Assembly (NCBI GenBank): GCA_946186455.1
Contig: CAMHNK010000001.1
Coordinates: forward strand, 1 to 64,000
Origin: an uncultured Candidatus Saccharibacteria bacterium
GTDB taxonomy: Bacteria; Patescibacteriota; Saccharimonadia; Saccharimonadales; Saccharimonadaceae
Reading direction: 5' to 3'
DNA length: 64,000 bases
Every line of letters begins with the position of its first letter. Position 1 is the first letter of the stretch. The notes below the pieces were generated by a model that saw only the letters and a program-made list of their open reading frames with translations, did no database searches and was not told the origin of the DNA. A program made the translations under genes and the position numbers. This document shows, in pieces, positions 54,688 to 64,000 of the stretch.

Positions 54688-56406
54688 ATGAATAAAGACG
54701 TCGTTTATATCGAACCCGAGGACGATATTACTGATATCATCAGTAAGATCGAGAATTCGAAACAGAAAATTGTCGCCCTTGTTCCGCCAAAGAAAGCTGG
54801 AATCTTACGCAGTATTGTCAACATTAAATTGATTGCGAAGGCCGGAGCGAATGCTAAGAAAACCGTAGTGCTCGTGACGGTTGATCCTTCAATCGTGAAA
54901 CTTGCTGCCGCCTCGAAGCTTCCAGTCACGAAAGATTTACAAACTCCACCGACTGTACCACACGATAAGCCAGAAATTGAAGAAACGGCGACCGAAAAAG
55001 TCGAGGACGAGGAAGAAGAGAAAGAAGACGAAAAAGACGACAAGAAGATGGAGGAAGCGGAGGCCGAAGCTGAGGCTGAGGAAGAAGCTAAGGACGACGA
55101 AAAGTCCGACGAAAAAGGCAAGAAAAAAGCCAAAAAAGAAAAGAAGGATAAGAAAGAAAAGAAGCTTCCGGACAACCCGGTACTTGCTTGGATTGTTTCA
55201 CATAAAGGCCTTGTAACGGGGCTTTCAATTGGTTTTGTAGTGCTCATTTTATTCCTAATTTGGGCGCTGGTGTTTGCTCCGGCTGTGACAATTACAGTTG
55301 GCCGCCGCACTACGACAAATAATTTCTCTGAGAATGTCACTTTTACTGAAAAACTAGCCGAAGAAAATGCGAGTGAAGGTAAATTCTTCCTCGAACAGAA
55401 AAAGAACGAAAACAAGATTAAACGCGATGTTGAAGCGACCGGCAAGAAGAATGTCGGCGAATATGCCAAGGGTGATGTAGTAGTTTATGCCTACTTCAAA
55501 CAGTCTGGTACGATTGCAATCAATGCCGGCTCGACTTTCACGCTTTCGAATTTCTCATTTACTTCGACCGAAGAACGCAGTCTCAGTTGGTCTGGTAAGA
55601 GTGTTGATGAATGTTTGAACGCTGGTCAGCCAACCATTATTACGTCGGGTTGTTTGGTTTCTGGCAGAGTACCAGTCAAGGCTGTCGCACCAGGTTCAAG
55701 TTATAATATCGCTGCCTCAAGCACTGGTTGGTCCACAACCGCCCCGGTAGGCGCTTATACGGATAACGCCATGGCTGGTGGTACTGACAAGACTATCACT
55801 GTCGTAACGCAGGCCGATGTCGACAAAGTAGTTGCGACGATTAAGACTGGCGACAAGGCCGTGTCAAAGAATAATTTGATTGAATCAATTAAGGAGGCTT
55901 CGAGCGACGAGAATACGATCTTTATTATTGAAAGTAGCTACAAGCAAAGCGTAAGCGATCCGGAAGTGTCGCCAAAGGTTGGTGAGGAAGTGAAGGATGG
56001 CACTAAGCCATCGCTCACCGTCACGATTACGGATTCGATTTACGTAATTGATGAAACGAAGGTGCGTGAATTTATTACCGAAAAAGCCAAGCTCGCTAAT
56101 AATTATAAGATTTACCAAATTGGCGATTCAAACAAAGAATATAACGGTCTATTTATCGAGAACTTCATCAAAGACCAGGATAAATACACCGGCAAATTAA
56201 AGACGACCTATATTTCGGGTCCGTCGGTCACGGAAAATGATATTATCGAAATTGTAAAAGGTAAGGGTATCGGTACCGCTACTCATGATCTCCAGAGTGT
56301 CGATGGAGTTGAAAGGATTAATATCCAGGGTTCTTATCCATGGGTATCCTCGGTGCCAAATGATCCGGAGAAAATCACAGTAAACTTTGAAAAATTAGAG
56401 CAGTAG
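54688..56406 (+). CDS. Membrane-anchored baseplate J-like protein
   Basis: 572 aa. A cytoplasmic domain (1-85), a long Glu/Asp/Lys-rich linker (about 95-160), one membrane helix (about 175-197; TGLSIGFVVLILFLIWALVF), then an outer region of about 370 residues. The outer part (KGDVVVYAYFKQSGTIAINAG, VPVKAVAPGSSYNIAA) resembles the baseplate J/gp47-like domain seen in CPR proteins; this is a resemblance, not a proven match. First gene of an envelope operon with RuvX-MltG and LysM-CHAP. TGA-TAAAAT lies 7 nt before ATG. Confidence 0.65.
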   Translation: MNKDVVYIEPEDDITDIISKIENSKQKIVALVPPKKAGILRSIVNIKLIAKAGANAKKTVVLVTVDPSIVKLAAASKLPVTKDLQTPPTVPHDKPEIEETATEKVEDEEEEKEDEKDDKKMEEAEAEAEAEEEAKDDEKSDEKGKKKAKKEKKDKKEKKLPDNPVLAWIVSHKGLVTGLSIGFVVLILFLIWALVFAPAVTITVGRRTTTNNFSENVTFTEKLAEENASEGKFFLEQKKNENKIKRDVEATGKKNVGEYAKGDVVVYAYFKQSGTIAINAGSTFTLSNFSFTSTEERSLSWSGKSVDECLNAGQPTIITSGCLVSGRVPVKAVAPGSSYNIAASSTGWSTTAPVGAYTDNAMAGGTDKTITVVTQADVDKVVATIKTGDKAVSKNNLIESIKEASSDENTIFIIESSYKQSVSDPEVSPKVGEEVKDGTKPSLTVTITDSIYVIDETKVREFITEKAKLANNYKIYQIGDSNKEYNGLFIENFIKDQDKYTGKLKTTYISGPSVTENDIIEIVKGKGIGTATHDLQSVDGVERINIQGSYPWVSSVPNDPEKITVNFEKLEQ

Positions 56407-58118
56407 ATGAGAGTTATTGGGTTAGATGTAGGTGAGAAGCGAATTGGTGTCGCCAAAGCAGACACTAATATTCGCATTGCTACGCCGGTCGGGTTCTTCA
56501 ATGTTGATGGCACCGAATGGGCGATGATTGATCGCATCGCCAAGATGAATAATACGAATTTCTTCGTGCTGGGGCTCCCACGTAGCAATGAGGGAAATGA
56601 GACTAAACAATCTATGTTTGTGCGTCAGTTCGCGAAGAAACTAACCGAGAAAATTCCGAATGCGAAAGTGCGCTTCCAAGATGAGTCACTAACTTCCGTT
56701 CAGGCCGAAGAACGTCTCAAAATGCGCAAGAAAGCCTACGAAAAGGGCGATATCGATGCGGAAGCAGCGACGATTATTTTACAAGATTTCGTTGAGCATT
56801 ATAAAGAAGAGCCGGCTCAGCCAGCACCAGTTGTTGAGACTGCACCGCTGATTCCGGGCATGAAAGTGGCCGGGAGCGCGAAGACCGCAGCGCCGACACC
56901 TACTCCGGCAGAGACTCCAAAACCAGTCGCCAAAGTGGCACCAAAAGTTACACCAAAGCCAGCACCAAAGGCTCCGGTAGTGGATAATGGTGATGTACTG
57001 GAGAGTCTAGCCAAGCAACTCGCGGAACCGACTGAAAAGAAGAATATCGTAGCAACCGCCGCCGGTAAAGTTAAGGATGAAGCCGTCAAGATCAAAGATG
57101 GCGCTGAGAAATTAGCCGTCGAAACCAAGGCTGCTGCCAAGCGTGAAGGCGACAAAGTCGCTTTGAACGCCAAGAAAGCCGAACATCACGTTAAAAAATT
57201 CTCAAAGAAATTTTTTATTATTTCACCGATCGTATTAGTACTGATTATCGCAGGAATCTGTGGCGGGCTCTATATTAAGAAACGTCTCGACGATCGCGCA
57301 GCTTATGAAGAATGGGTCAGACAAGAGGAAGCTAAAAAAGCGGCCGAGTTTTGTTTTACTGTGAAGCCGGGCGAAAATATCTTTGACGTCAAGAAAAACT
57401 TTAGGAAGGTAAAATTAGTCGGTGAAGGTGTGAACGGCGAAAAACTCTGTGGTGAGAATCTAGAGAATTCCGTATCAGTCGAATATACGGAAGGACAGAT
57501 TGCCGAAGCTTTTTCAGCTGATTATGAAAAATCCTTTATTCCGAAAGGCGCATCACTCGAAGGATTCCTGTTCCCAGAGACTCTACGTTGTGCTGCGGAT
57601 GGAGATAACCCAGTCAAAACCTGCGTTAAGCGTTTTCTTGATGAGACTGAAAAATATATTGTAGAGAACAATCTCGAGACAGCCTATGCTGCTAGAGGGC
57701 TCAGTTTGTTCCAAGGTTACATACTAGCCTCGGTTGTCCAAAAAGAGTCACCATCGCAAGAAATGCCGACCGTAGCACAGGTGTTTTTGACTAGACTTAG
57801 CTATGGTATTCCACTAGGAAGCGATGTGACCGTGAAATATGCACTTGATGTGGCTGATCCAGAGAGAAAGATCTATCGCGACAACCAATCTGCGCTTTTG
57901 ATTGACTCCTGCTACAACACGAGAAAAGTCGCTGGACTTCCGTGCGGACCAATCTCGATGCCAGGAAAAGATGCATTGAAGGCGATCGCAAATCCATCAG
58001 ATACGTCTTATCTGTATTTCTTGACAGGAGACGATGGTTTGATGTATTATAGTTATACAGAGTATGAGCATAATCAGAATGTTTACCTACATTGCCAAGT
58101 ACTCTGTAACGCATCACT

Positions 58119-58122
<4 letters not shown>
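56407..58122 (+). CDS. RuvX (YqgF) fused to endolytic murein transglycosylase MltG
   Basis: 571 aa. Residues 1-137 are a full RuvX/YqgF nuclease domain: GLDVGEKRIGVAKAD, FQDESLTSVQAE, IDAEAATIILQDF. A Pro/Ala/Lys linker of about 130 residues leads to a membrane helix (about 269-291). The C-terminal 270 residues are MltG: GASLEGFLFPETL, ASVVQKESPSQEMPTVAQVF, GIPLGSDVTVKYAL, GLPCGPISMPGKDALKA. The EKE catalytic motif reads QKE, keeping one Glu. RuvX processes rRNA ends or Holliday junctions in the cytosol, MltG cuts glycan outside. In Bacillus the two genes are neighbours; here they are one polypeptide without frameshift. Confidence 0.93.
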
Positions 58123-60580
<2,458 letters not shown>

Positions 60581-60590
60581 AAAATAGCCC

Positions 60591-60619
60591 TTGACAAAAT
60601 CACGCTTATGCTTTATTAT
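60591..60619 (+). promoter_or_regulatory. Consensus promoter of the ncRNA candidate
   Basis: TTGACA (60591-60596), 17 bp, TATTAT (60614-60619); predicted start near 60626. Confidence 0.8.
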
Positions 60620-60625
60620 GGAGAT

Positions 60626-60776
60626 AAGCTGGTACGCTTCACAGGGGTTCCACTGACAAATAGTGGAGTGTGGAGACTTACTAAAACAAACAGCGGATTA
60701 AAACAAACCAATGTGCCCCCAAGGGTGGGCGCGCATCAGCGTGGAGACGACTTAGGTCGTCTCCTTTGTTTCGCCC
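60626..60776 (+). ncRNA. Structured small RNA candidate, about 150 nt
   Basis: A stand-alone unit between obgE and the 60867 gene with a consensus promoter and a strong terminator. Helix 1: CTTCACA pairs with TGTGGAG and encloses TCCACT/AGTGGA. Then an unpaired A-rich stretch (ACTAAAACAAACAGCGG), a hairpin GTGCCC/GGGCGC, and the terminator stem. The 60-aa ORF across it has no ribosome binding site and overlaps the promoter. It does not show the conserved cores of tmRNA, SRP RNA, RNase P RNA or tRNA; a 6S-like closing stem was not found. Function unknown. Confidence 0.6.
60743..60771 (+). terminator. Strong terminator of the ncRNA candidate
   Basis: GGAGACGAC-TTAG-GTCGTCTCC is a perfect 9-bp stem, followed by TTTGTTT. 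It is nested in an outer GGGCG/CGCCC pairing (60727-60731 with 60772-60776), after which TTGTTTTT follows. Confidence 0.88.
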
Positions 60777-60809
60777 TTGTTTTTACTTGATTTTTTTGTA
60801 AAAGTATGC

Positions 60810-60866
60810 TAAAATATACAAAGTCCAAGAGGCTAAAATAAAATCTTATATAAAGGGGGACTTTTT
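60810..60866 (+). promoter_or_regulatory. Promoter and RBS-masking leader of the 60867 gene
   Basis: TGC-TAAAAT (60810-60815), with TTGATT 17 bp upstream. AAAGTCC (60820-60826), at the predicted 5' end, is fully complementary to GGACTTT (60858-60864), which overlaps the GGGGGA ribosome binding site. The leader may therefore fold and mask translation. Confidence 0.5.
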
Positions 60867-61355
60867 ATGCAGAAACCTCTCGGGAAGAACTTTATGAAAG
60901 ATCATGGCAAAGAATTGGAAGTGTTCTTACGGAAAGGTATTAACTCGGAGTTCACCGTTCGCGCGGTTGAACGGCCGGACGGCCGGCTGTTCCAGTCTTT
61001 CAAAGATGGAGACTGGGAATACGAGAATGCTTGGCTCATCGGCGAGCCGTCGAGTGGCGAAACCGTCATTCGCTATAAGGGTTCGCCCTGCTGGTCGATG
61101 TCTTATCGGAGCGAAATGATGGCTTACGCCGACAAGCTCGAGGTTTATGCGTGCTTAAGAGAGGCTCTGAAAAAGCCGAACAGTGATGGCTACTTCCGTG
61201 GCCCCACCGAGTTCCACACGCGCAAGAACTATTCCTACTACAACGTCCAGCACGGTCCGCTCACTAAATTCAATGGCTATGAGTACATCAAGGATATCGA
61301 TGGCGATGTGGTCTTTCGTATCCACTACAATGGCGGCGTTATTGGCGTTTACTGA
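60867..61355 (+). CDS. DUF5680-like small protein
   Basis: 162 aa, soluble. The C-terminal part YFRGPTEFHTRKNYSYYN ... FNGYEYIKDIDGDVVFRI ... YNGGVIG follows the layout of DUF5680 domains (FRGP, tryptophan or tyrosine-rich strands, NGxxxxRxxYxGG). GGGGGA 7 nt before ATG is a strong ribosome binding site. Ends in TGA. Codon usage looks more GC-rich than in neighbouring genes. Function unknown. Confidence 0.7.
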   Translation: MQKPLGKNFMKDHGKELEVFLRKGINSEFTVRAVERPDGRLFQSFKDGDWEYENAWLIGEPSSGETVIRYKGSPCWSMSYRSEMMAYADKLEVYACLREALKKPNSDGYFRGPTEFHTRKNYSYYNVQHGPLTKFNGYEYIKDIDGDVVFRIHYNGGVIGVY

Positions 61356-61365
61356 TAACCAGCCC

Positions 61366-61390
61366 ACCACCGCTACTAGCGGTGGTTTTT
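61366..61390 (+). terminator. Rho-independent terminator after the 60867 gene
   Basis: ACCACCGCT-ACT-AGCGGTGGT followed by TTTT, 9-bp perfect stem. Confidence 0.93.
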
Positions 61391-61412
61391 CTTTTATGTT
61401 ATAATATGTTTT

Positions 61413-62081
61413 ATGATTAAGTTTACGATTATTACATTGTTTCAGGAAGCTCTGGAACCGTATCTCAAGACTTCAATGATGTGGAAGGCGGTAGATAAGG
61501 GGTATGCAGAGTTTAATTTTGTAAACTTACGCGAATTTGGACTCGGCCCGCACCGTTCTGTAGATGATACGCCTTATGGCGGTGGCGACGGGATGTTGAT
61601 GCGTTGCGAGCCAGTATTTAATGCGATTGAGTCGGTGAAGGCAAAAGATCCATCCGCGAAGGTAATTGTGCCGACACCAGCCGGGGAAGTCTGGGATCAG
61701 AAAAAGGCCGCCGAATTTGCGGCTTCTGGCACCGGCAGGGATGCTCATTACATTATTTTTTGCCCGCATTACGAAGGGTACGACGAGCGTATTCTCTCAA
61801 TTATTGATTATAAATTCTCACTCGGTAAATACGTACTGACGGGCGGGGAATTACCAGCACTCATTATGATTGATTCAATTGTGCGCCTAATCCCGGGAGT
61901 TCTAGGTGGTGAGCAGTCAGCCGAAATTGAGTCATTTTCGGATGGTGATAATATCGAATATCCGCAGTATACTAAACCTTATGATTTTCGTGGCATGACC
62001 GTGCCGGACATTCTGCTCTCGGGTAACCATGGCGAAATCGCCAAATGGCGTGCCGAGCATTCGAAAAAAGCTGATTATTAG
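61413..62081 (+). CDS. trmD: tRNA (guanine-N1)-methyltransferase
   Basis: 222 aa. SPOUT knot enzyme forming m1G37. DDTPYGGGDGMLMR, HYEGYDERI, and the knot YVLTGGELPALIMIDSIVRL are intact. TGT-TATAAT lies 7 nt before ATG. It stands alone rather than in the usual rpsP-rimM-trmD-rplS operon. Confidence 0.97.
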   Translation: MIKFTIITLFQEALEPYLKTSMMWKAVDKGYAEFNFVNLREFGLGPHRSVDDTPYGGGDGMLMRCEPVFNAIESVKAKDPSAKVIVPTPAGEVWDQKKAAEFAASGTGRDAHYIIFCPHYEGYDERILSIIDYKFSLGKYVLTGGELPALIMIDSIVRLIPGVLGGEQSAEIESFSDGDNIEYPQYTKPYDFRGMTVPDILLSGNHGEIAKWRAEHSKKADY

Positions 62082-62086
62082 GAAGG

Positions 62087-62113
62087 AAAAAAGCCGAGGG
62101 AAACTCGGCTTTT
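62087..62113. terminator. Bidirectional terminator, trmD / 62112 gene
   Basis: AAAAAAGCCGAG-GGAAA-CTCGGCTTTT; the minus-strand stop codon is in the distal arm. Confidence 0.9.
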
Positions 62114-62630
62114 AAACTGCTTCGTGCGGCATCATGCCCAGGAAATTGAGCTCTTCAATGGTCCATTTGAGTTCATCGTAGGTGCAGTTGTTTTTAGCTT
62201 CAAATTGCCAATTTTTCCAGCCATTTAGAAGTGTCGCAACCACTTTGAGATTATTATATCTGCCCTTGATAAACATGCGGATTTCGCAACCCGCGCCCGG
62301 ATAGATGCATTCACCCCGAGAGAGATGTTCCACGATTTCTTGAGCGGCCTTATAGAAAAAGGCCATTTCTTCGGATTTCTCACAGGGGCGGCAACTTTCC
62401 AGACCAAAGAACATCAGGTTCTGATCCATGACGTGCTCGCCGTCGTAACCACTGCAGTGCTTTTCACAGTCTACCATATAGCGGAAGACCATGTGTGGTT
62501 CGAATTTCTCGTGATTCTTGTTATGGGTCTGAAGTAATTCGAGTAAGCTCCTGGTGGCAAGATCCAAGAATTTCATCTCCTCAACGGGTGTTTTTGAAAC
62601 AGTTTTTGAAGGTTCGGCTGTCTTTTTCAT
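62112..62630 (-). CDS. Unrecognised cysteine-containing protein
   Basis: 172 aa, soluble, helical. Six or more cysteines, several paired (DCEKHCSGY, ESCRPCEKSEE, GECIYPGAGCE), could bind metal. No known family recognised. GGGGGAC lies 6 nt before ATG, the same ribosome binding string as for the 60867 gene, and it has a consensus promoter. Confidence 0.72.
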   Translation of the reverse strand: MKKTAEPSKTVSKTPVEEMKFLDLATRSLLELLQTHNKNHEKFEPHMVFRYMVDCEKHCSGYDGEHVMDQNLMFFGLESCRPCEKSEEMAFFYKAAQEIVEHLSRGECIYPGAGCEIRMFIKGRYNNLKVVATLLNGWKNWQFEAKNNCTYDELKWTIEELNFLGMMPHEAV

Positions 62631-62669
62631 TATTGTGTCCCCCTATAAAATAATTAACAGCTATGTTTT

Positions 62670-62698
62670 ATTATACCACACTTATGCTAAAATGTCAA
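62670..62698 (-). promoter_or_regulatory. Consensus sigma70 promoter of the 62112 gene
   Basis: TTGACA (62693-62698 complement), 17 bp, TGG-TATAAT (62670-62675). The block GTGTGGTATAAT is identical to that of the 45685 gene promoter. Confidence 0.85.
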
Positions 62699-62717
62699 TC
62701 TGAGGTATAATAGGAGT

Positions 62718-64000
62718 ATGCTACTGACCGATTCAGTCGAGAGTTTGAAGGGAATTGGGCCAAAAACGGCGGAAGTCCTGAAAAAAGCCGGGATTAAGAC
62801 CGTCCGGGATTTCTTTTATAATCTGCCTCGCGATTATGAGAATTTCGCTGCACCAACCAGTATTTCAGCGATGCGGCCAGGGAAGGTGGTGATTCGGGGG
62901 AAGATTGATTCTTTGTCAAATCGGCCATCACGAAGAAGACACTTATCAATTACAGAGGGGGTGGTTAGCGACGGCTCTGGTTCAGTGCGGGTGGTTTGGT
63001 TTAATCAGAGTTACCGGATGCGCCAGTTCGATCCGGAAAAAGAGTACTATTTTTCGGGGGTTTACGAACTAAAAAACAACCGTTATCAGATCACTTCGCC
63101 GTCGGCGATTTTAGCCTCGGATGTCGATGTCGGCTCGGAGCTCGCACCGATTTATGTGGCACATGGGTCGGTGAAATCAAATGATTTTAAACGACTGATG
63201 AATAATTCCAGGGAAAGATTTAGCGAGATCCCAGATTTGCTACCAACCGTGGTCGCCGGAACACGTAAAGAAGCCTTATATAAGGTACATTTTCCGGAAA
63301 GTGTGGCAGAAGCGACGAGCGGGCGAAATTATTTGGCTTATGAGGAGCTATTTGAGCTGATTTTAGCAGCGAGACTAAACCGCGAAGAGAACGAAAAACT
63401 CCGTGCTACACCAATACCATTTAATGTCACTAGGGTTCGGGATTTTGTGAGTAAGTTACCCTTTAAATTGACCAATGCACAACGTAAATCCGCGTGGGAA
63501 ATCTTCCAGGATATGGAAAAGGATACGCCAATGAATCGGTTGCTCCAGGGTGATGTGGGCTCGGGCAAAACGATGGTGGCGGCGATGGCGGCGTTCGAGG
63601 CCGTGTCAGGTGGTAGCCAGGTAGCACTACTTGCGCCAACGGCGATTCTGGCAACCCAGCACTACGAAGGACTTAAGGATTTGCTGAAACAATTTGGCAT
63701 TAAAACTATGCTTCTAATTGGCGCAACTAAAGAGAAAGATACTCTCAAGAAGAATATCATAGACGGTGAAATTGATTTCGTAATAGGTACACACGCACTT
63801 CTTACTGATGACACGGAATTTAAGAACTTGGGGCTTGTGATTATCGATGAGCAACATCGGTTTGGCGTGGAGCAAAGGCAGAAATTGATGCTAAAATCCC
63901 CGGATGGGCTCGCACCACATCTTCTGGCAATGACGGCGACACCGATTCCGCGGTCGCTTCAACTCACCGTGTTTGGCGATCTTGATGTTTCGATTTTGAA
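62718..64000 (+). CDS. recG: ATP-dependent DNA helicase RecG (3' end beyond window)
   Basis: 427 codons visible, not in the ORF track because it is open-ended. Start ATG 62718, six bases after TATAAT. HhH-like SLKGIGPKTAEVLKKAGI, wedge/OB domain with VVSDGSGSVRVVWFNQ, then helicase motif I GDVGSGKT, Ia APTAILATQH, II DEQHRFGVEQR, III MTATPIPRSL. RecG remodels stalled replication forks. The remaining helicase and TRG domains lie beyond the window. Confidence 0.96.
   Translation, partial: MLLTDSVESLKGIGPKTAEVLKKAGIKTVRDFFYNLPRDYENFAAPTSISAMRPGKVVIRGKIDSLSNRPSRRRHLSITEGVVSDGSGSVRVVWFNQSYRMRQFDPEKEYYFSGVYELKNNRYQITSPSAILASDVDVGSELAPIYVAHGSVKSNDFKRLMNNSRERFSEIPDLLPTVVAGTRKEALYKVHFPESVAEATSGRNYLAYEELFELILAARLNREENEKLRATPIPFNVTRVRDFVSKLPFKLTNAQRKSAWEIFQDMEKDTPMNRLLQGDVGSGKTMVAAMAAFEAVSGGSQVALLAPTAILATQHYEGLKDLLKQFGIKTMLLIGATKEKDTLKKNIIDGEIDFVIGTHALLTDDTEFKNLGLVIIDEQHRFGVEQRQKLMLKSPDGLAPHLLAMTATPIPRSLQLTVFGDLDVSIL

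Noticed and set aside
54705-55469. Long antisense ORF of 254 aa rich in Ser and Phe.
   Set aside because: It is the complement of the Glu/Asp/Lys-rich linker and flanks of the baseplate J-like gene; no promoter or RBS.
60626-60776. Assignment of the ncRNA to 6S RNA, SRP RNA, tmRNA or RNase P RNA.
   Set aside because: None of the conserved cores or a 6S-type end-closing stem could be found by eye; the family was left open.
60608-60790. 60-aa ORF MLYYGDKLVRF... as a small gene.
   Set aside because: It begins inside the promoter of the ncRNA candidate, has no ribosome binding site, and runs through the terminator stem.
62712-62720. AGGAG before recG as a Shine-Dalgarno.
   Set aside because: It lies only 1 nt before ATG and within the 6-nt spacer of a leaderless promoter, so it could not act at normal spacing.

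Overview
This window looks like a chromosomal segment of a reduced-genome bacterium of the Candidate Phyla Radiation (Patescibacteria), most likely Candidatus Saccharibacteria (TM7). That assignment is inferred from gene content and protein style, not from a marker-gene search. The evidence is near-total coding density with many 1-30 bp gene overlaps, several trimmed core proteins (a 626-residue AlaRS, a DnaX and a RecR without their zinc modules), a RuvX-MltG fusion, secreted wall and surface enzymes, salvage rather than synthesis pathways, and TGA used as a normal stop (code 11, which argues against Gracilibacteria/Absconditabacteria).

Layout. 1-0.9 kb: start of a secreted InlB-repeat surface protein (minus strand, open at the window edge). 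1.1-6.1 kb: membrane pyrophosphatase, an acyltransferase-like protein and a glucan phosphorylase. 6.1-11.2 kb: secE-nusG, rplK, an orphan gene, rplA, a membrane protein, and rplJ-rplL behind an L10 leader. 11.2-19.2 kb: SufS-like desulfurase, membrane thioredoxin-fold protein, dnaX-dnaB, a polytopic membrane protein, ybaB-recR. 19.2-22.6 kb: lipid block (acyl-CoA ligase, cdsA, pgsA, YqeG/GEP4-type phosphatase). 22.7-25.7 kb: DHH phosphoesterase, hydrolase, cysS. 26.0-28.7 kb: queH-queA-tgt. 28.8-35.5 kb: membrane transporters, VanY-like carboxypeptidase and a heterodimeric ABC exporter. 35.5-38.2 kb: tmk, tdk, ung, dCMP deaminase. 38.3-40.0 kb: secreted cutinase-VWA fusion. 40-48.7 kb: typA, tatD, small unknowns, DUF1846, IscS-like desulfurase-mnmA. 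49-54.6 kb: minimal alaS, FtsA-like ATPase, pseudouridine synthase, soluble two-component pair. 54.7-60.6 kb: envelope operon (baseplate-J-like protein, RuvX-MltG, LysM-CHAP) and obgE. 60.6-64 kb: structured ncRNA candidate, DUF5680-like gene, trmD, an unknown gene and the start of recG.

Functional picture. Lipid head-group synthesis from imported acyl chains, thymidine salvage, late-stage queuosine modification and tRNA thiolation fit a host-dependent epibiont that imports precursors. The secreted cutinase-VWA, VanY, MltG and CHAP proteins equip the cell for envelope remodelling and possibly for contact with a host.

Most notable signals. (1) A short palindromic element of about 73 bp occurs at the apex of two terminator hairpins and again, in frame, inside obgE; the two close copies differ by a compensatory base-pair change. 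(2) A uniform promoter grammar, TGN-TAWAAT followed 6-11 nt later by the start codon, implies pervasive leaderless transcription, at its extreme a 14-bp divergent tdk/ung promoter with overlapping -10 boxes. (3) A previously unassigned RNA gene at 60.63 kb has a consensus promoter and a strong terminator. No CRISPR array, IS element, rRNA or tRNA was recognised.
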